From positions 53,882,001 to 53,946,000 of the forward strand of contig CM044320.1 in assembly GCA_024291935.2 (NCBI GenBank): 64,000 nt of DNA. The letters run 5' to 3'. The notes under the pieces are model-generated. The model saw only the letters and a program-made list of their open reading frames with translations. It was not told where the DNA came from and ran no database searches. Position 1 is the stretch's first letter; each line of letters begins with the position of its first letter. Of this stretch, positions 22,870-35,356 are shown piece after piece. Origin of the DNA: Okapia johnstoni (taxonomy: Eukaryota > Chordata > Mammalia > Artiodactyla > Giraffidae). A program made the translations under genes and the position numbers.

Positions 22870-23745
22870 TGATGCAGAGTACATCATGAGAAATGCTGGG
22901 CTGGAGGAAGCACAAGCTGGAATCAGGATTGCTGGAAGAAATATCAATAACCTCAGATATGCAGATGACACCACCTTTATGGCAGAAAGTGAAGAAGAAC
23001 TAAAGAGCCTCTTGATGAAAGTGAAAGAAGAGAGTGAAAAAGTTGGCTTAAAGCTCAACATTGAGAAAACAAAGATCATGGCATACCATCCCATCACTTC
23101 ATTGCAGATAGATGGGGAAACAGTGGAAACAGTGGCTGACTTCATTTTTCTGGGCTCCAAAATCACTGCAGATGGTGATTGCAGCCATGAAATTAAAAGA
23201 CACTTACTCCTTGGAAGAAAAGTTATGACCAACCTAGACAGCATATTAAAAAGCAGAGACATCACTTTGTCAACAAAGGTCTGTCTAGTCAAGGCTATGG
23301 TTTTTCCAGTGGTCATGTATGGATGTGAGAGTTGGACTAGAAAGAAAGCTGAGCACCAAAGAATTGATGCTTTTGAACTGTGGTGTTGGAGAAGACTCTT
23401 GAGAGTGCCTTGGACTGCAAGGAGATCCAACCTGTCCATCCTAAAGGAGATCAGTCCTGGATGTTCATTGGAAGGACTGATGTTGAAGCTGAAACTCCAA
23501 TACTTTGGCCACCTGATGTGAAGAGTTGACTCATTTGAAAAGACCCTGATGCTGGGAAAGATTGAAGGCAGGAGGAGAAGGGGATGACAGAGGATGAGAT
23601 AATTGGATGGCATCACTGACTCAATGGACATGGGTTTGGCTAAACTCCGGGAGTTAGTGATGGACAGGGAGGCCTGGTGTGCTGCAGTTCATGGGGTCTC
23701 AAAGAGTCGGACACAACTGATTGAGTGAACTGTACTGAACTGAAT
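22870..23745 (+). mobile_element. BovB LINE, 5'-truncated
   Basis: BovB 3' half, starting in the RT palm ('atgcagagtacatcatgag') and ending in a 'gaactgtactgaactgaa' tail. The YADD motif and following region stay open until a stop at 23519..23521, where BovB normally reads on ('ctgatgtga' replacing an arginine codon). No TSD was found. Its 5' end abuts the 5' end of the opposite-strand L1. Confidence 0.92.
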
Positions 23746-26700
23746 TCTTTATTGTGAATCTCTTGTTGATTTGGGGTTTTCTTAAGCACTCCTTTTCAGA
23801 AAATGTCTGCAACTTGTACTCTTTCAGCTGTAATTCAGTTGTACCAGAGCTCTGTTGATGTTGTGTCAAGCTGTGGGAGAGGGAAAGCATTCTATAATTT
23901 TATAATGAAATCTGATTTTATTAGGCCTATTTTATACAGCTGTCATCATCACAGTGTCTCTGGTGATACAACTTTTTTCTACTTTTAGGCAGGACAAGAG
24001 TGGTGGGGGCTAGAGTGTGAGAAATGCCCTTTCATCAGGTGCGATGTCTTCTGGTAAAGTCTTGCGCTGTGGAGAGTAGGCCTTTATATGTGGGAAATGC
24101 TCTGGTAACATTTCATGATAACTCATCTCCATTCCATTCTAGAGTCAAAAGGTGATCTTTCCTGGTTTTTCACTCTGAGAATTCGGTGGAGTCCTAGAAG
24201 TAAAACCCACAGTAATCCTGCCCTGCTGCCTAAGAATACAGTTTCTAGGAGTTTCTCATTTTTCACACTACCCCACAGGCATTTCCCTGTAGACATTCAG
24301 CGTGTATCAATTTATCAATCTGAAGCATTGAAGCATTCCTGTCAGCTTATGGCTTTGGCTCCAGATAAGCAGGTCTCAGCTCCCTCTCTCTGGGTGGCCT
24401 GTTTGTCCTGATTTTGCTATGGTGGTTTGCCTTGCTACCTCAGTTCTCTAATAGGTACAAGAAAAACATTGATCTTCAATTTTTTCTGCTTTTTCTGGTA
24501 ATACAGATGTGAGTGATGACTTCTCAGATCTTTACATGTTGAATCAAAACTGCAAATCCTCCAGGTGTGCTCTGAACCTAATTCTTAACCCTTTATATAC
24601 TCACATTTATATTCATGTATCTTGATTACGGTTTTATGCTCATTACATAGAAGCATGCTTGACACATTTCAAGCACATGATAAATATGTATTCAAGGAAG
24701 GAATGAATAAATTTATAAATAAATGAAGGTAAAAGGAGTGCATGGTGACTTCAATATAGTGTATTTTGTTGAGAAACTCCTGAGAATATAGTTAAAGGAA
24801 ATAGGAAAAAATTCTGTATCCATATTGACATCTCTTTGGTTTATTGTTTATTAACAAACCAAAGATCCTCAGGGAAACTGTGCCTTTGAATCTGAATGTC
24901 TTGGAGAGATTTACTTTTTAGGATATTTCCTGGAAATAAACAGCCATAATCACTTGCTAAGATAAATAGTTGTTTAATTTTAGTACTATGCTGTATTATT
25001 ATTAACTTAAAATATAGTGAATATAAAGAATAAGGGAGATATTTGGATAGTCTATAAATTGCTTATCTGAGCTACAAATGGCTAATCACAAAATGTCCAC
25101 ATGTGTTAAATTTATTTTAAAAATTACCTATTTCACTGTGACTCCATGGAAGCAAAAAAAAAATCTGAGTGCTTCATTCTTCAACAGAAATATAAGGAAT
25201 GTGAACATTAACAGCACATTTTTTTGCCTAAGTAATTCTATTTATCTACCTTTAAGGGTAACAGTTTGTAAGTTTCAGTGTATTTTGCAAACTGATATAT
25301 AAATCCACATATTATTGAAAATAAATAAAAATTTCTAAGAGTACTTAATGTTAATAGATTTAAATTTAATTATTCTGATTTTATTTTAATTGTAGGTGGT
25401 CTGAAATTGATTTATTAAATGTCACCATTTTTAAATAAGTTTTATCATGATTTTGAAAGGGAATTTCCTTTCAGTTTTTAATGTAAATACAAATAAGATT
25501 AATAAACTTGCTATATATATATATAAACACAGTTCCAGTGTATATCGAGTGTTGAGTAGCAAAAGGAAAGCTAGGTCCAATTTAATTCTGACTTGGGATG
25601 ATAGATCTGTTTCTGACTCAGGTGACTATTGCCATTACAATACAGTTAGTTTCCTCAGAAATTATCCCTTAGATTTGGGAAAATGTGTGTAAATACTAGG
25701 AAGATGTTATTATATTTTGATACTAATATCCAGAATCTCCAGAGCCTTAAATATTCCCTGGAGAAAGCTTTATATTTCATGATGTCTCTGGTAAATTTTT
25801 ATCGATTCATGAGTTTTCATTCTTGTGTAGCTTTGTTGACACTACTTATCCTACATAAAAAGCTTTATTCTACTTCCTACTCTGTCTCCAGTGCCCAACT
25901 GAGGAGCCATCCTCTCTTTTAACATTCTCTCTTGTTCATCTCCCCAACAGTCCCAAGCCCCAGAGAAATCTCTCCTAGTCTCCAATGCCATATAGTAAAC
26001 ATGAGTCTTATTTACCCTTAAGTTCATGGAACATTGTACACTGCTACATGCACACATGCATCCTGTCTCCTCAAAACATTGGTAAACTGCAATTCTCTTG
26101 GACAGTGTCTTATACCTTTACAGTGTACAACAGTGCATTCTCCATAGGCCTATAAAAATTGGTTAATTAATGTCTGTTATTGATGGTGAAGTCACCAAAG
26201 AAGCATAACTGATAATGAAGTCATCAAAGCAGAGGCTTCCTCTCAAGGGATGACATGTTTATACCTAGGAGGATTCATGACATTTAACTTAGTAAGAGCT
26301 TATAAAATTCTCAGCCACATAATCAACTTCATTTAATGTGGCTTGACTTTTGATGTACCATATTTTCAGGGCAGTCAGTATTACCTGTAAGTGTCTGAAA
26401 CCTTTCTCAGACAAGATCATTAGAGTAAAGTTTACTAGAGCTTCCCTTTTTTATTCACCTCAGTAAAGGTAATTATATATTTGCTGCCTTGATCTAGAGA
26501 TCAGTTTAAAAGCCAAGAGGTAAACAGAATTCTTATCTGAAGGGAAATTCAATCTTAATGATAGGTCTTCATCTTTATTATCTTCCCTTTCTGCTTTGCC
26601 TCTATTTTCCTTTTTTTCTTCCTTTTATTCTTCTACCCTATTTCATTTTCCCTCATGCTGAACCCTTACTAATTTTACATATTGCTTTATTATTCTCTTC

Positions 26701-27439
26701 CCATTTTCAGAACTATAATCTGAAGAAGCATTAAATCTGATGAATTTTGTGCAAGTCAGGTTCTCTATGTAATCAGGTAAGTTTAATATTGGAATAGGAC
26801 ATGGTAAAGAGAAGAGTGACAGAAAAAGAGAAGTGATGGAAATAAGGGCAAAATACATTACGCTAATTTACAAAAAAGAATCAGAAAGAACTGTAGAAAA
26901 GAGTTTTAGTTAATTGAGTAGATTGGTAAAAGGCCAAACTGAAGAGGTATGGACATTATTATACTGAATTATTTCCACTCTGTATCTTAAGCCTAAAGCT
27001 GGGTTTCTGTTTTCAACCATCACACACATTTATATACCATTTGCTTCTTGTTTCTCTGTTGCCTCCACTGTCAGCTTCTTGAGGCAATGCTATTTATGTA
27101 ATCGTCAGCAAGCCTGAGTGTAAGTAATATGATTTCATACTTACATATTGAGAAAAAATAAATCAAATTTTTTCACATACATATTCATCTCTTCACTTCA
27201 TTATCATAAATATAACTAAACCAGAATATAAAAATGACATAAGGTACTCTTTTATTTCATCAAATTTGTATAACATATTTGCTTTTACTCAAAAGAAAAG
27301 TAACGGCTTTCGCTAGTTTATCTTACTTTAATCATATCCAAAAAGTACTCCTTTAGCAATTATTAATGTTTTGACATTGTTATCTTCATGTTTTCTGGTC
27401 CCTTTGCATAATTTTTTTCTCAATATTTTCACTGGACCA
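23746..27439. other. Intergenic DNA upstream of the second OR
   Basis: No gene recognised. A weak L2/MIR-tail-like patch ('acacatttcaagcacatgat' followed by a GAATGAATAAA run) lies near 24640..24725. The rest is AT-rich and unassigned. The right end (27405..27440) is pyrimidine-rich and ends in CAG at 27438..27440, a plausible 3' splice site for the OR coding exon. Confidence 0.45.
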
Positions 27440-27460
27440 GAAGCAGATCAGGAGGCAATA

Positions 27461-28396
27461 ATGGAAAACCGTACAACAGTGACAGTGTTTATCTTAGTAG
27501 GATTGACAGAGGACCCCAAATTGAAGATTGTGCTATTTATCTTCGTGCTTCTCACCTATTTGTTAAGCATCTCAGGCAACTTGACTATCATTACCCTCAC
27601 TTTGCTTGATTCTCATCTCAAGACTCCTATGTATTTCTTTCTTCGAAATTTTTCCTTCATAGAAATTTCCTATACAACAGTCTGTATTCCCAAACTGCTT
27701 GTTAGCATGGCAACTGGTGACAAAACCATTACCTATAACTGTTGTGCAGCTCAGTTATTTTTTGCTTTCCTTCTTGGTGCATCTGAATTTTATCTCCTGG
27801 CTGCCATGTCCTATGATCGCTATGTTGCCATTTGTAAGCCCTTGCACTATACAACCATCATGAGCAACAAAATCTGTATCCAGCTGGTCCTTAGCTCTTG
27901 GATGGCTGGTTTCCTCATCATTTTTCCAGGACTCATTTTAGGCTTAGGCTTGGATTTCTGTAACTCCAATGTCATTGATCATTTCTACTGTGACACTGCT
28001 CCTCTTCTGCAAATCTCCTGCACAGATACACGTTTGTTTGAAATGCTGAGTTTCATCCTAGCCCTGATGACTTTACTGATCACTTTAGTATTAGTGATTC
28101 TGTCATACACATGTATTGCCCTGACGATTTTAAAAATTCCTTCTGCCAAACAGAGAAAAAAGGCTTTTTCCACTTGTTCTTCTCACATGATTGTCATCTC
28201 CCTCTCATATGGCAGCTGCATCTTTATGTATATGAAGCCCTCAGCCAAACAGAGGATCTCTTTAGTGAAGGGAGTTGCGGTTCTCAATACCTCTGTTGCC
28301 CCACTTTTGAACCCCTTTATTTATACTCTACGGAACCAGCAAGTGAAGCAAGCATTTAAAAACTTGCTACAAAGACTTCTGTTTTTATTCAAGTAA
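27461..28396 (+). CDS. Olfactory receptor, OR6C family
   Basis: An intact 311-residue class A GPCR in one exon, expected to act as an odorant receptor on sensory cilia. It shows NRT glycosylation at N3, GN at 39-40, PMYFFLRN at 57-63, [10 protein letters not shown] at 116-125, DHFYCD at 173-178, KAFSTCSSH at 234-242 and [12 protein letters not shown] at 281-292. The ATG at 27461 is preferred over an in-frame ATG at 27371, because it gives the family-typical N-terminus and lies 20 bases after a likely splice acceptor. The 30 extra upstream residues look like translated intron. The sequence resembles the neighbouring OR6C74-like gene, especially TM2 to TM3 and TM6 to TM7, which suggests tandem duplication. 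I cannot name the exact OR6C orthologue. Confidence 0.95.
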   Translation: MENRTTVTVFILVGLTEDPKLKIVLFIFVLLTYLLSISGNLTIITLTLLDSHLKTPMYFFLRNFSFIEISYTTVCIPKLLVSMATGDKTITYNCCAAQLFFAFLLGASEFYLLAAMSYDRYVAICKPLHYTTIMSNKICIQLVLSSWMAGFLIIFPGLILGLGLDFCNSNVIDHFYCDTAPLLQISCTDTRLFEMLSFILALMTLLITLVLVILSYTCIALTILKIPSAKQRKKAFSTCSSHMIVISLSYGSCIFMYMKPSAKQRISLVKGVAVLNTSVAPLLNPFIYTLRNQQVKQAFKNLLQRLLFLFK

Positions 28397-29441
28397 AATC
28401 ACAATGAGTTATGTGAGGGAAATTAATAATTAAGGAAAATAGTAAAGGAGGAACTTGGATTTGTTCCCAGCTTCCCTATTGTACTATTTATTATTAGTCC
28501 TTTCACTTCTTTCTGAAGTGTCATGGTGTTTACATTAGCTGTTTTATGTCAATCATGTTTTCCATTTAAAAATATCAAAACTTTCTTTATCTGTTCCATT
28601 ATAAGCAACTCAAATTTGATACCTTCCAATCTTGTTCTTTCACTTAACTGTAACAAATATTTGAAAGGTTATTTCAATAAACTTTATGTATTTCTCATGG
28701 AGACTTAAAGTATTTCTATATATGTTCAGAAAATTTTGTTTTCATATTTGAGTTTCTGTAAAAGCTTAATATGTTCAAAACAATGATATGATATGGTTTC
28801 TCTGAGACTGTTTATTCCTGGCTTTATGTCCTTTGCACATTTTCTATTGTGTTTAAATAAAGATATTAAAAGGGGGACGCTGAGATTAAACATTTTTTTG
28901 TTTTTAGACAAAAAAATATTATTTTTTGTCTTTAGAATTTAAAAAATCGCTCACACTAGGCTAGTGTAATAAAAAATCATATGGCATATTTCTGTTACAT
29001 TTTATTCTATGTAGTTAATAAATATTGAGTCATATATCTGTACTATATCTAGGTAACTTTGATTAAGAATAAAATGCAGCCTAGTAAGATCACATTTAGT
29101 ACTTTATCAGCTATTCCCTATTCATTTTGGAACTATGTTCCTTAGATTCTATGTAATAGCATATGTATATAATTAAAAATAATAATATAATGATAACCAG
29201 CTTATTTTGAGATATTATAATGTCTAATTGAAAGTATAACTACTGAGTGCAAACAGTAATGTTAATTATTAATTCAGTTATATTATTGTATATATTTAGC
29301 ATAGACTGTTTGGAAAACAAAACCAAAGTAGAGCACATGACTTTTTTTTTTTTAAAGAATCGTGTAATCCAGTTGTAAATAAGAATAATCACAACAGAAA
29401 CCAGAAAATCAAATCAATTTATTTAATTGTACTAAGGAATA
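28397..29441. other. 3' flank of the OR6C gene, nothing further recognised
   Basis: AT-rich, with an AATAAA-type signal near 28677. No gene or clear repeat up to the BovB. Confidence 0.4.
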
Positions 29442-30615
29442 AGCAACAGTTAGAACTGTACATAGAACAACAGACTGGTTCCAAATCGGGAATGGAGTAC
29501 ATCAAGGCTGTATACTGTCACCCTGCCTATTTAACTTATATGAAGAGTGCATTGTGAGAAATACCAGGATGGATGAAGCACAAGCTGAAATCAAGATTGC
29601 CGGGAGAAATACAATAACCTCAGATATGCAGATGACACCACACTTATGGCAGAAAGCAAAGAAGAACTAAAGCACATCTTGATGAAAGTGAAAGAGGAGA
29701 GTGAGAAAGTTGGCTTAAAGCTCAACATTCAGAAAACTAAGATCATGGCATCCAGTCCCATCACTTCATGGCAAATAGATGGAGAAACAGTGGCTGACTT
29801 TAGTTTTTTGGGCTCCAAAATCACTGCAGATGGTGACTGCAGCCATGAAATTAAAAGACGTTTACTCCTTGGAAGGAAAGTTATGACCAACCTAGACAGC
29901 ATATTAAAAAGCAGAGACATTACTTTGCCAACAAAGGTCCATCTAGTCAAGGCTATGGTTTTTCTAGTAGTCATGTATGGATATGAGAGTTGGACTGTAA
30001 AGAAAGCTGAGAACCAAAGAATTGATGCTTTTGTTTTTTTTTTAAATTAGTTTATTTATCTATTTTTTAACTTTACAATATTGTATTTGTTTTGCCATAC
30101 ATTGACATGAATCCACCATGGGTGTACATGTGTTCCCCTTCCAGAACCCCCCTCCCACCTCCCTTCCCACCCCATCCCTCCGGGTGCTCAGGGCTGGTAC
30201 ACTGGAATTGATGCTTTGAACTGTGGTGTTGGAGAAGACTCTTGAGAGTCCCTTGGACTGCAAGGAGATCCAACCATCCTAAAGGAGGACATCCTAGGAG
30301 TCCATCCTTAAAGGAGATCAGTACTGGGTGTTCATTGGAAGGACTGATGTTGAAGTTGAAACTCCCAATACTTTGGCCACCTGATGCAAAGAGCTGACTC
30401 ATTTAAAAAGACTCTGATGCTGGGAAAGATTGAAGGCAGGAGGAGAAGGGGACAACAGAGGATGAGATATTTGGATGGCATCACCGACTCAATGGACATG
30501 GGTTTGGGTAGACTCCGGCAGTTGGTGATGGGTAGGGAGGCCTGGAGTGCTGCAGTTCATGGAGTCACAAAGAGTCAGACATGACTGAGCGACTGAACTG
30601 AACTGAACTGAACTT
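29442..30615 (+). mobile_element. BovB LINE, 5'-truncated, split by a small L1
   Basis: Starts at 'agcaacagttagaac' in the RT domain and runs to the 'ctgaactgaactgaactga' tail. It is broken by a single-base deletion near 29612 (missing base in 'agaaatacaataacc') and by an L1 insertion at 30032..30204. A local duplication of about 20 bp ('ccatcctaaaggagga') lies near 30271..30320. Confidence 0.92.
30032..30204 (-). mobile_element. Very short L1 3' end inside BovB
   Basis: About 173 bp of ruminant L1 3' UTR in reverse orientation, with its A tail visible as a T run at left. The TSD GAATTGATGCTTT is at 30019..30031 and 30205..30217, both being BovB sequence. It is younger than the host BovB. 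Confidence 0.93.
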
Positions 30616-31719
30616 AAAGCTAATATTTATGTTCCTTTGTAATACTACCAATATATTTGTACATAGTCCATTTAATTTAATGAAAAAATTGTTGCAGAGA
30701 TTACCCCTTAGTGTTGATGGTCTAACTAGGGATGTTTATTTTTAAAAAATGATTGTTATTTTAAAATAATTTTCATAGAAACTAGTTGCTTAGTTTGTAT
30801 TTGAGAATTGGTAGCATTTACAAGTATTTAGATTGGAGATGAAATATATATTATTTTACTAGCCTATTTTAAAAATTAATAATAAAACATAATAGTTATT
30901 TGGTGTTTCCATATGTAAAAAGACACCTTCCAGTAATTTGAGATACTTCTGAAACTTATTGAAAGTTGCTTGTAAATAACTGTTAAATAAAGAAAACAAT
31001 GCTAGTCAATATATTTTTTTCAGATTATCATAAATGTAGATGTATAGTTACTTAGCTATACCTTCTATCAGGGAAACCAAAATGACAGAATAAGCTAATA
31101 TTTTTTTTAAGGATTTTTGAATTCTTAGTCATAAAGTGAGTGGAATTTGGGGAACTCAAATCAATTTATGTGTCAAGACAAAAATTTGAAAATATTGAAT
31201 AGAGTAAAGAAGGTTTTCCCAGGTACACATCATTTTCATGATTTTTTTCTAGAAACGTTTGTTCATTTGACTATAGTATCTTTTTCATTTCCTTTTAATA
31301 TTAACTATGGGTTTTGATTTGAATATAATATGTTTGAAAAATTCTGTCTTATTACAGACCAGAAAACTATATAGCCAGGGAGAAATATATATATAGTATA
31401 TAAGTGACAGGACAATTTTACAGGTTTCAGTACAAACAGTTAATGAACTATATCTTAAAAGATATGTGTCAGGAATATGATTCCAGGAATAACATTTTAA
31501 AAATTGGTTATCACTTTACTTCATCATTATTTCATTTTAAGAAAATATATCTAATGATCCTGGAACACTATTTAATTTTCAGAAATTTTAAGAGCACAGA
31601 ATGTCAAAAAAACATGTAACATTTTGAGACAATCTTATACAAGTAAAACCTAAGGCTCTCTCATTGTTCTTTTTAGTTTTGATTCTGTTATGTGTGAGTC
31701 AGGAAGAATTTGCTTAAAA
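30616..31719. other. AT-rich intergenic DNA
   Basis: No gene or recognised repeat; a short (TA)n run lies at about 31386..31400. Confidence 0.5.
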
Positions 31720-31730
31720 AACACTATCCA

Positions 31731-32097
31731 TACAGGGTTATATTTACCGATTGACTAAATACTTATGTGAGTCATCAAAAGAGACACGGATAAATAGAAC
31801 AGTATTATGGACTCTGTGGGAGAGGGCGAGGGCGGGATGATACAGGAGAATGGCATGGAAGCATGTAAATTATCATATGTGAAACGACTCGCCAGTCCAG
31901 GTTTGATGCATGATACATGGTGCTCGGGGCTGGTGCACAGGGATGACCCTGAGGGATGGGAGGGGGAGGAAGCTGGAAGGGGGTTTCTGGAAGGGGAAAA
32001 CACGTACACCCATGGTGGATTCATGTCAATGTATGGCAAAACAAATACAACATTGTAAAGTTAAAAAATAGAAAATAAACTAATTAAAAAAAAAAAC
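31731..32097 (+). mobile_element. L1 3' end insertion
   Basis: A 367-bp 5'-truncated ruminant L1 with an A-rich tail. The TSD AACACTATCCA is at 31720..31730 and 32098..32108. It contains the L1 3' UTR words 'gccagtccaggtttgatgc' and 'tcaatgtatggcaaaac'. Confidence 0.94.
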
Positions 32098-32108
32098 AAC
32101 ACTATCCA

Positions 32109-32695
32109 AGTTAAACCAGTAACTTATCATGGAACTATTCTGAAGTGTTTCACTTATATATTTTTAAATGTCTGTCATTTACTACTTATATTGCACAGAT
32201 GCTCTACAATTCAGGGTCTAGCACTTCTAAAATACAACTTCCCCATTCCTATTCTGCCCACTCCCAGGAAGATTAAAGTTATGTTATCTGTCTTCTCTGC
32301 CATTTTGCTTAGTCTGTATCATATCACATCTCTTTATATCTAATAGACCTACAACCATTGGTATCTGAATTTGAATTCCCAGATAGTTTAATAGTGCTTT
32401 TTAAAAAAATCTGTTCTTGAACAAGTAACACCATTTCTTCAATACAGGATCAGCTGAGCTTCTACCTGAAGTATTGAAATGCTTTACCTTCAAATGTGTT
32501 CAGCTTTCCTGCTGGACAGCAAACATGATATTAAAATAAGATCTCTGTTTTGTTGAGAACTTGATAAAGGCATTGGTAGGGGTTTTATACATAAATCTAG
32601 AAACAACAATATGGTATAATAATTAGAATTTCACATAAGAGCAAAAAGATAGTTCAGTAAGTATAAGATAAGATCATTTTGAAGGGGACAGAGCT
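32109..32695. other. Intergenic DNA, nothing recognised
   Basis: No gene or clear repeat. Confidence 0.45.
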
Positions 32696-32711
32696 AAAAA
32701 ATAGAATCATG

Positions 32712-32816
32712 CATGTCAATGTATGGCAAAAACCACCACAATATTGTAAAGTAATTAGCCTCCAATTTAAATAAATAAATTAGTTTCAAAAATAAATAAA
32801 AGGTGTTGATGATGGA
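32712..32816 (+). mobile_element. Ultra-short L1 insertion (about 105 bp)
   Basis: Only the last part of the L1 3' UTR ('catgtcaatgtatggcaaaa') and an A/T-rich tail are present. A 16-bp TSD, AAAAAATAGAATCATG, is at 32696..32711 and 32817..32832. About 14 bases ('ggtgttgatgatgg') lie between the tail and the downstream TSD. Confidence 0.92.
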
Positions 32817-32942
32817 AAAAAATAGAATCATGAAAACAAATTGAGAAAGATTTTAGTTTTCAGTACTCCTTTTGAGGAGTACTGAATTATGTAATGATTA
32901 GTAAGTGATTACTAGTAGTAATGATTAAAAGTAGTGATTAGT

Positions 32943-33045
32943 GAAAGTCGCTCAGTCATATCCAACTCTTTGTGACCCCATGGACCATACCCAGTGGAAT
33001 TCTCCAGGCCAGAATTCTGGACTGACTGAGCCACAAGGGAAGCCC
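32943..33045 (-). mobile_element. Bov-tA SINE with internal deletion
   Basis: A reverse-oriented SINE of only 103 bp, with both ends present and the middle lost. The TSD AGTGATTAGT is at 32933..32942 and 33046..33055. Confidence 0.93.
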
Positions 33046-33144
33046 AGTGATTAGTAAGAGGAGAAATACAATACATGGAGGTGGATCAATTATTTTCCAC
33101 AGATGCTTAAATTCAGACCGTAGAGAAAACATTTAAATAAGTAC

Positions 33145-33349
33145 CAGCTTTCCAGGTGGCCCAGTGATAAAAGAATCCACTTGCTAAGCAAGAGACGTGG
33201 GTTTGAACCCCAGGTTGGGGAGATCCCCTGGAGAAGGAAATGGCAGCCCGCTCCAGTATTCTTGCCTGGTAAATCCCATGGACAGAGGAGCCTGGCGGGC
33301 TACCACTACATGGGGTCGTGAGGAGTTGGACACGACTTAGAGACTAAAC
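33145..33349 (+). mobile_element. Bov-tA SINE
   Basis: Forward, full-length; TSD AAGTAC at 33139..33144 and 33350..33355. Confidence 0.93.
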
Positions 33350-33355
33350 AAGTAC

Positions 33356-34089
33356 ATCATAGAAATACTGGATATAGAGTATCTGTAATAGAAAATCAAA
33401 CTGTTAAAAATAATATGAAAATAATATGACTAGTAAAATTGATAAATATAGAACTCAACAATTTTCAACTATTTTAACTTCCAGGATTTCTCAGTTAAAA
33501 CATATTAGAAATGTCTGTGTGAATAAATCTAACCAGTTTAGAAATGGCAAAATACTCAAGTGTAAAAAAAACAGTAGAACTAAAGAGTTAAAGGAAATGT
33601 AGATATTTCCAAAAATAATACAGTAAGGGCCATAAGAGTTATAGAAGACTGCTGCCTCTTGGGGAAATGACCAACATATTAATGACAAAAAATACCTAAC
33701 CCAGGTTTTGAAAATCATTTGTATATACAAACCTACTTCCTATGGTTTGTACAACAATAAATGAGTTGAAGAAATTACAGATTATAAATAGTACACATAT
33801 TTTCCCATGTATCATAAGGAAGATGATAAAGGAAAGCGTTTTTGGTTTCTGTTTCACTTAGCTTTCTTAAAGTTCTGTCCTTTTATGTGATACAGATTTT
33901 GAAAGCATGAGCTCATTACTTGAAATAAAGATAAAACAATAAAATAAATATATCTGCAGGTTAATAAAGTCAGCAAAAATTAAGATGCTTATTAAAAAAT
34001 AATAAATGATATTTTCTGTATTAAATGAACACTGTTTGAGGGTTATAAGGGCTATATGTTAAATTCAGATACTGGATGGAAAAATGAAA
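33356..34089. other. AT-rich intergenic DNA
   Basis: Nothing recognised. Confidence 0.45.
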
Positions 34090-34101
34090 TGTGAAAAGTA
34101 T

Positions 34102-34298
34102 GAAGTGAAGTGCAAGTTGCTTAATCGTGTCCTACTCTTTGCGACCCCATGGACTATGCACTCCATGGAATTCTCCAGGCCAGAATACTGGAGTGAGTAG
34201 CCGTTCCCTTCTCCAGGGGATCTTCCCAACCCAGGGATCGAACCCAGGTCTCCCGCATTGCAGGCTGATTCTTTACCAACTGAGCCACCAGGGAAGAC
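34102..34298 (-). mobile_element. Bov-tA SINE
   Basis: Reverse, full-length; perfect 12-bp TSD TGTGAAAAGTAT at 34090..34101 and 34299..34310. Confidence 0.95.
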
Positions 34299-34310
34299 TG
34301 TGAAAAGTAT

Positions 34311-35111
34311 AACATGTGTAGAAATAGCATGAACTTAAAAGTCAGTTGTTGAGAGGAGCCCTTTGGACCATAGAGTATAGTTAACTTTAATATTTCAAAT
34401 ATATTGCAGTCATTTTTTCTTAGATATCACTATAAGTGACTAACATGTTCTTTAAAATAGCTCTTTAAAATATTCATAGAGTGTGGAATCAAATTGTAAA
34501 CAATAAGGTAATTTATGTATTGGCAACTAGAGCTATACAAGTTCCTGAAGAGGGGAATATCTGTTAGAATATAGTGATCTCTAGGTATGTCTGTTATATG
34601 ACTTCAGCTATTATGTGACATTTTATGCAGGGAAAAATACTTCCTCATGGTTAAAATTCTGCAAATATGCCTTTCTTTGGTTGTCAACTTCAAAAAAAAA
34701 TACCACTGCTATTGCCACTTCAATCATCTTTATTGTGTAGTTTTGCTAAGATTCACAAAAGGGAAATAAGAATCAATCATGGAAATATAATTCATTTGAC
34801 TTGGACTGATAGCTTAAATTTTACTGATTTTACTGATTGTTATTTTCCTGTTTCTGTTTCACAAGTAGGTGGTTGAGAATAAATTCTTGAGATAAATCAA
34901 GAATTTATCCTCTTTACAATGTTGAATCCTTACCTAAAATTTTTAATGTAATTTTTCTTCCAAAATTTCTCTTTTTGAAATATATATTCCTAAAGTTTTT
35001 ATAACTACTGTGATGAATACTAAACAATTTCCTAGAGTGTAACTAATTAATTTTTCCCACTTTTGGGGATCTTCCGAATTTTATGTTCCTATGTCCTATG
35101 ACGGACCTTTG
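34311..35111. other. AT-rich intergenic DNA
   Basis: Nothing recognised. Confidence 0.45.
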
Positions 35112-35356
35112 TTGAGGCTATGGTTTTTCCAGTAGTCATGTATGGATGTGAGAGTTGGACTATAAAGAAAGCTGAGTGCCAAAGAATTGATGCTTTTGAA
35201 CTGTGGTGTTGGAGAAGACTCTTGAGAGTCCCTTGGACAGCAAGGAGATCCAACCGGTCCATCCTAAAGGAGATCAGTCCTGGGTGTTCATTGGAAGGAC
35301 TGATGTTAAAGCTGAAACACCAATACTTTGGCCACCTGATGCGAAGAGCTGACTCG
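35112..35356 (+). mobile_element. BovB fragment lacking its 3' end
   Basis: Covers the post-RT region from 'gaggctatggtttttccag' to 'gatgcgaagagctgactc', then stops abruptly. The normal 3' tail is missing, so this is a deletion product or a rearranged piece. The following 150 bp ('gacaacaacgaagcaagag' and beyond) is unassigned. Confidence 0.88.

Noticed and set aside
22798..23631. 277-codon minus-strand ORF
   Set aside because: Antisense of the plus-strand BovB joined to L1, with no domain of its own.
27371..27460. 30-codon N-terminal extension of the second OR gene
   Set aside because: OR proteins of this family start near the glycosylation site, and the extension crosses a likely splice acceptor.
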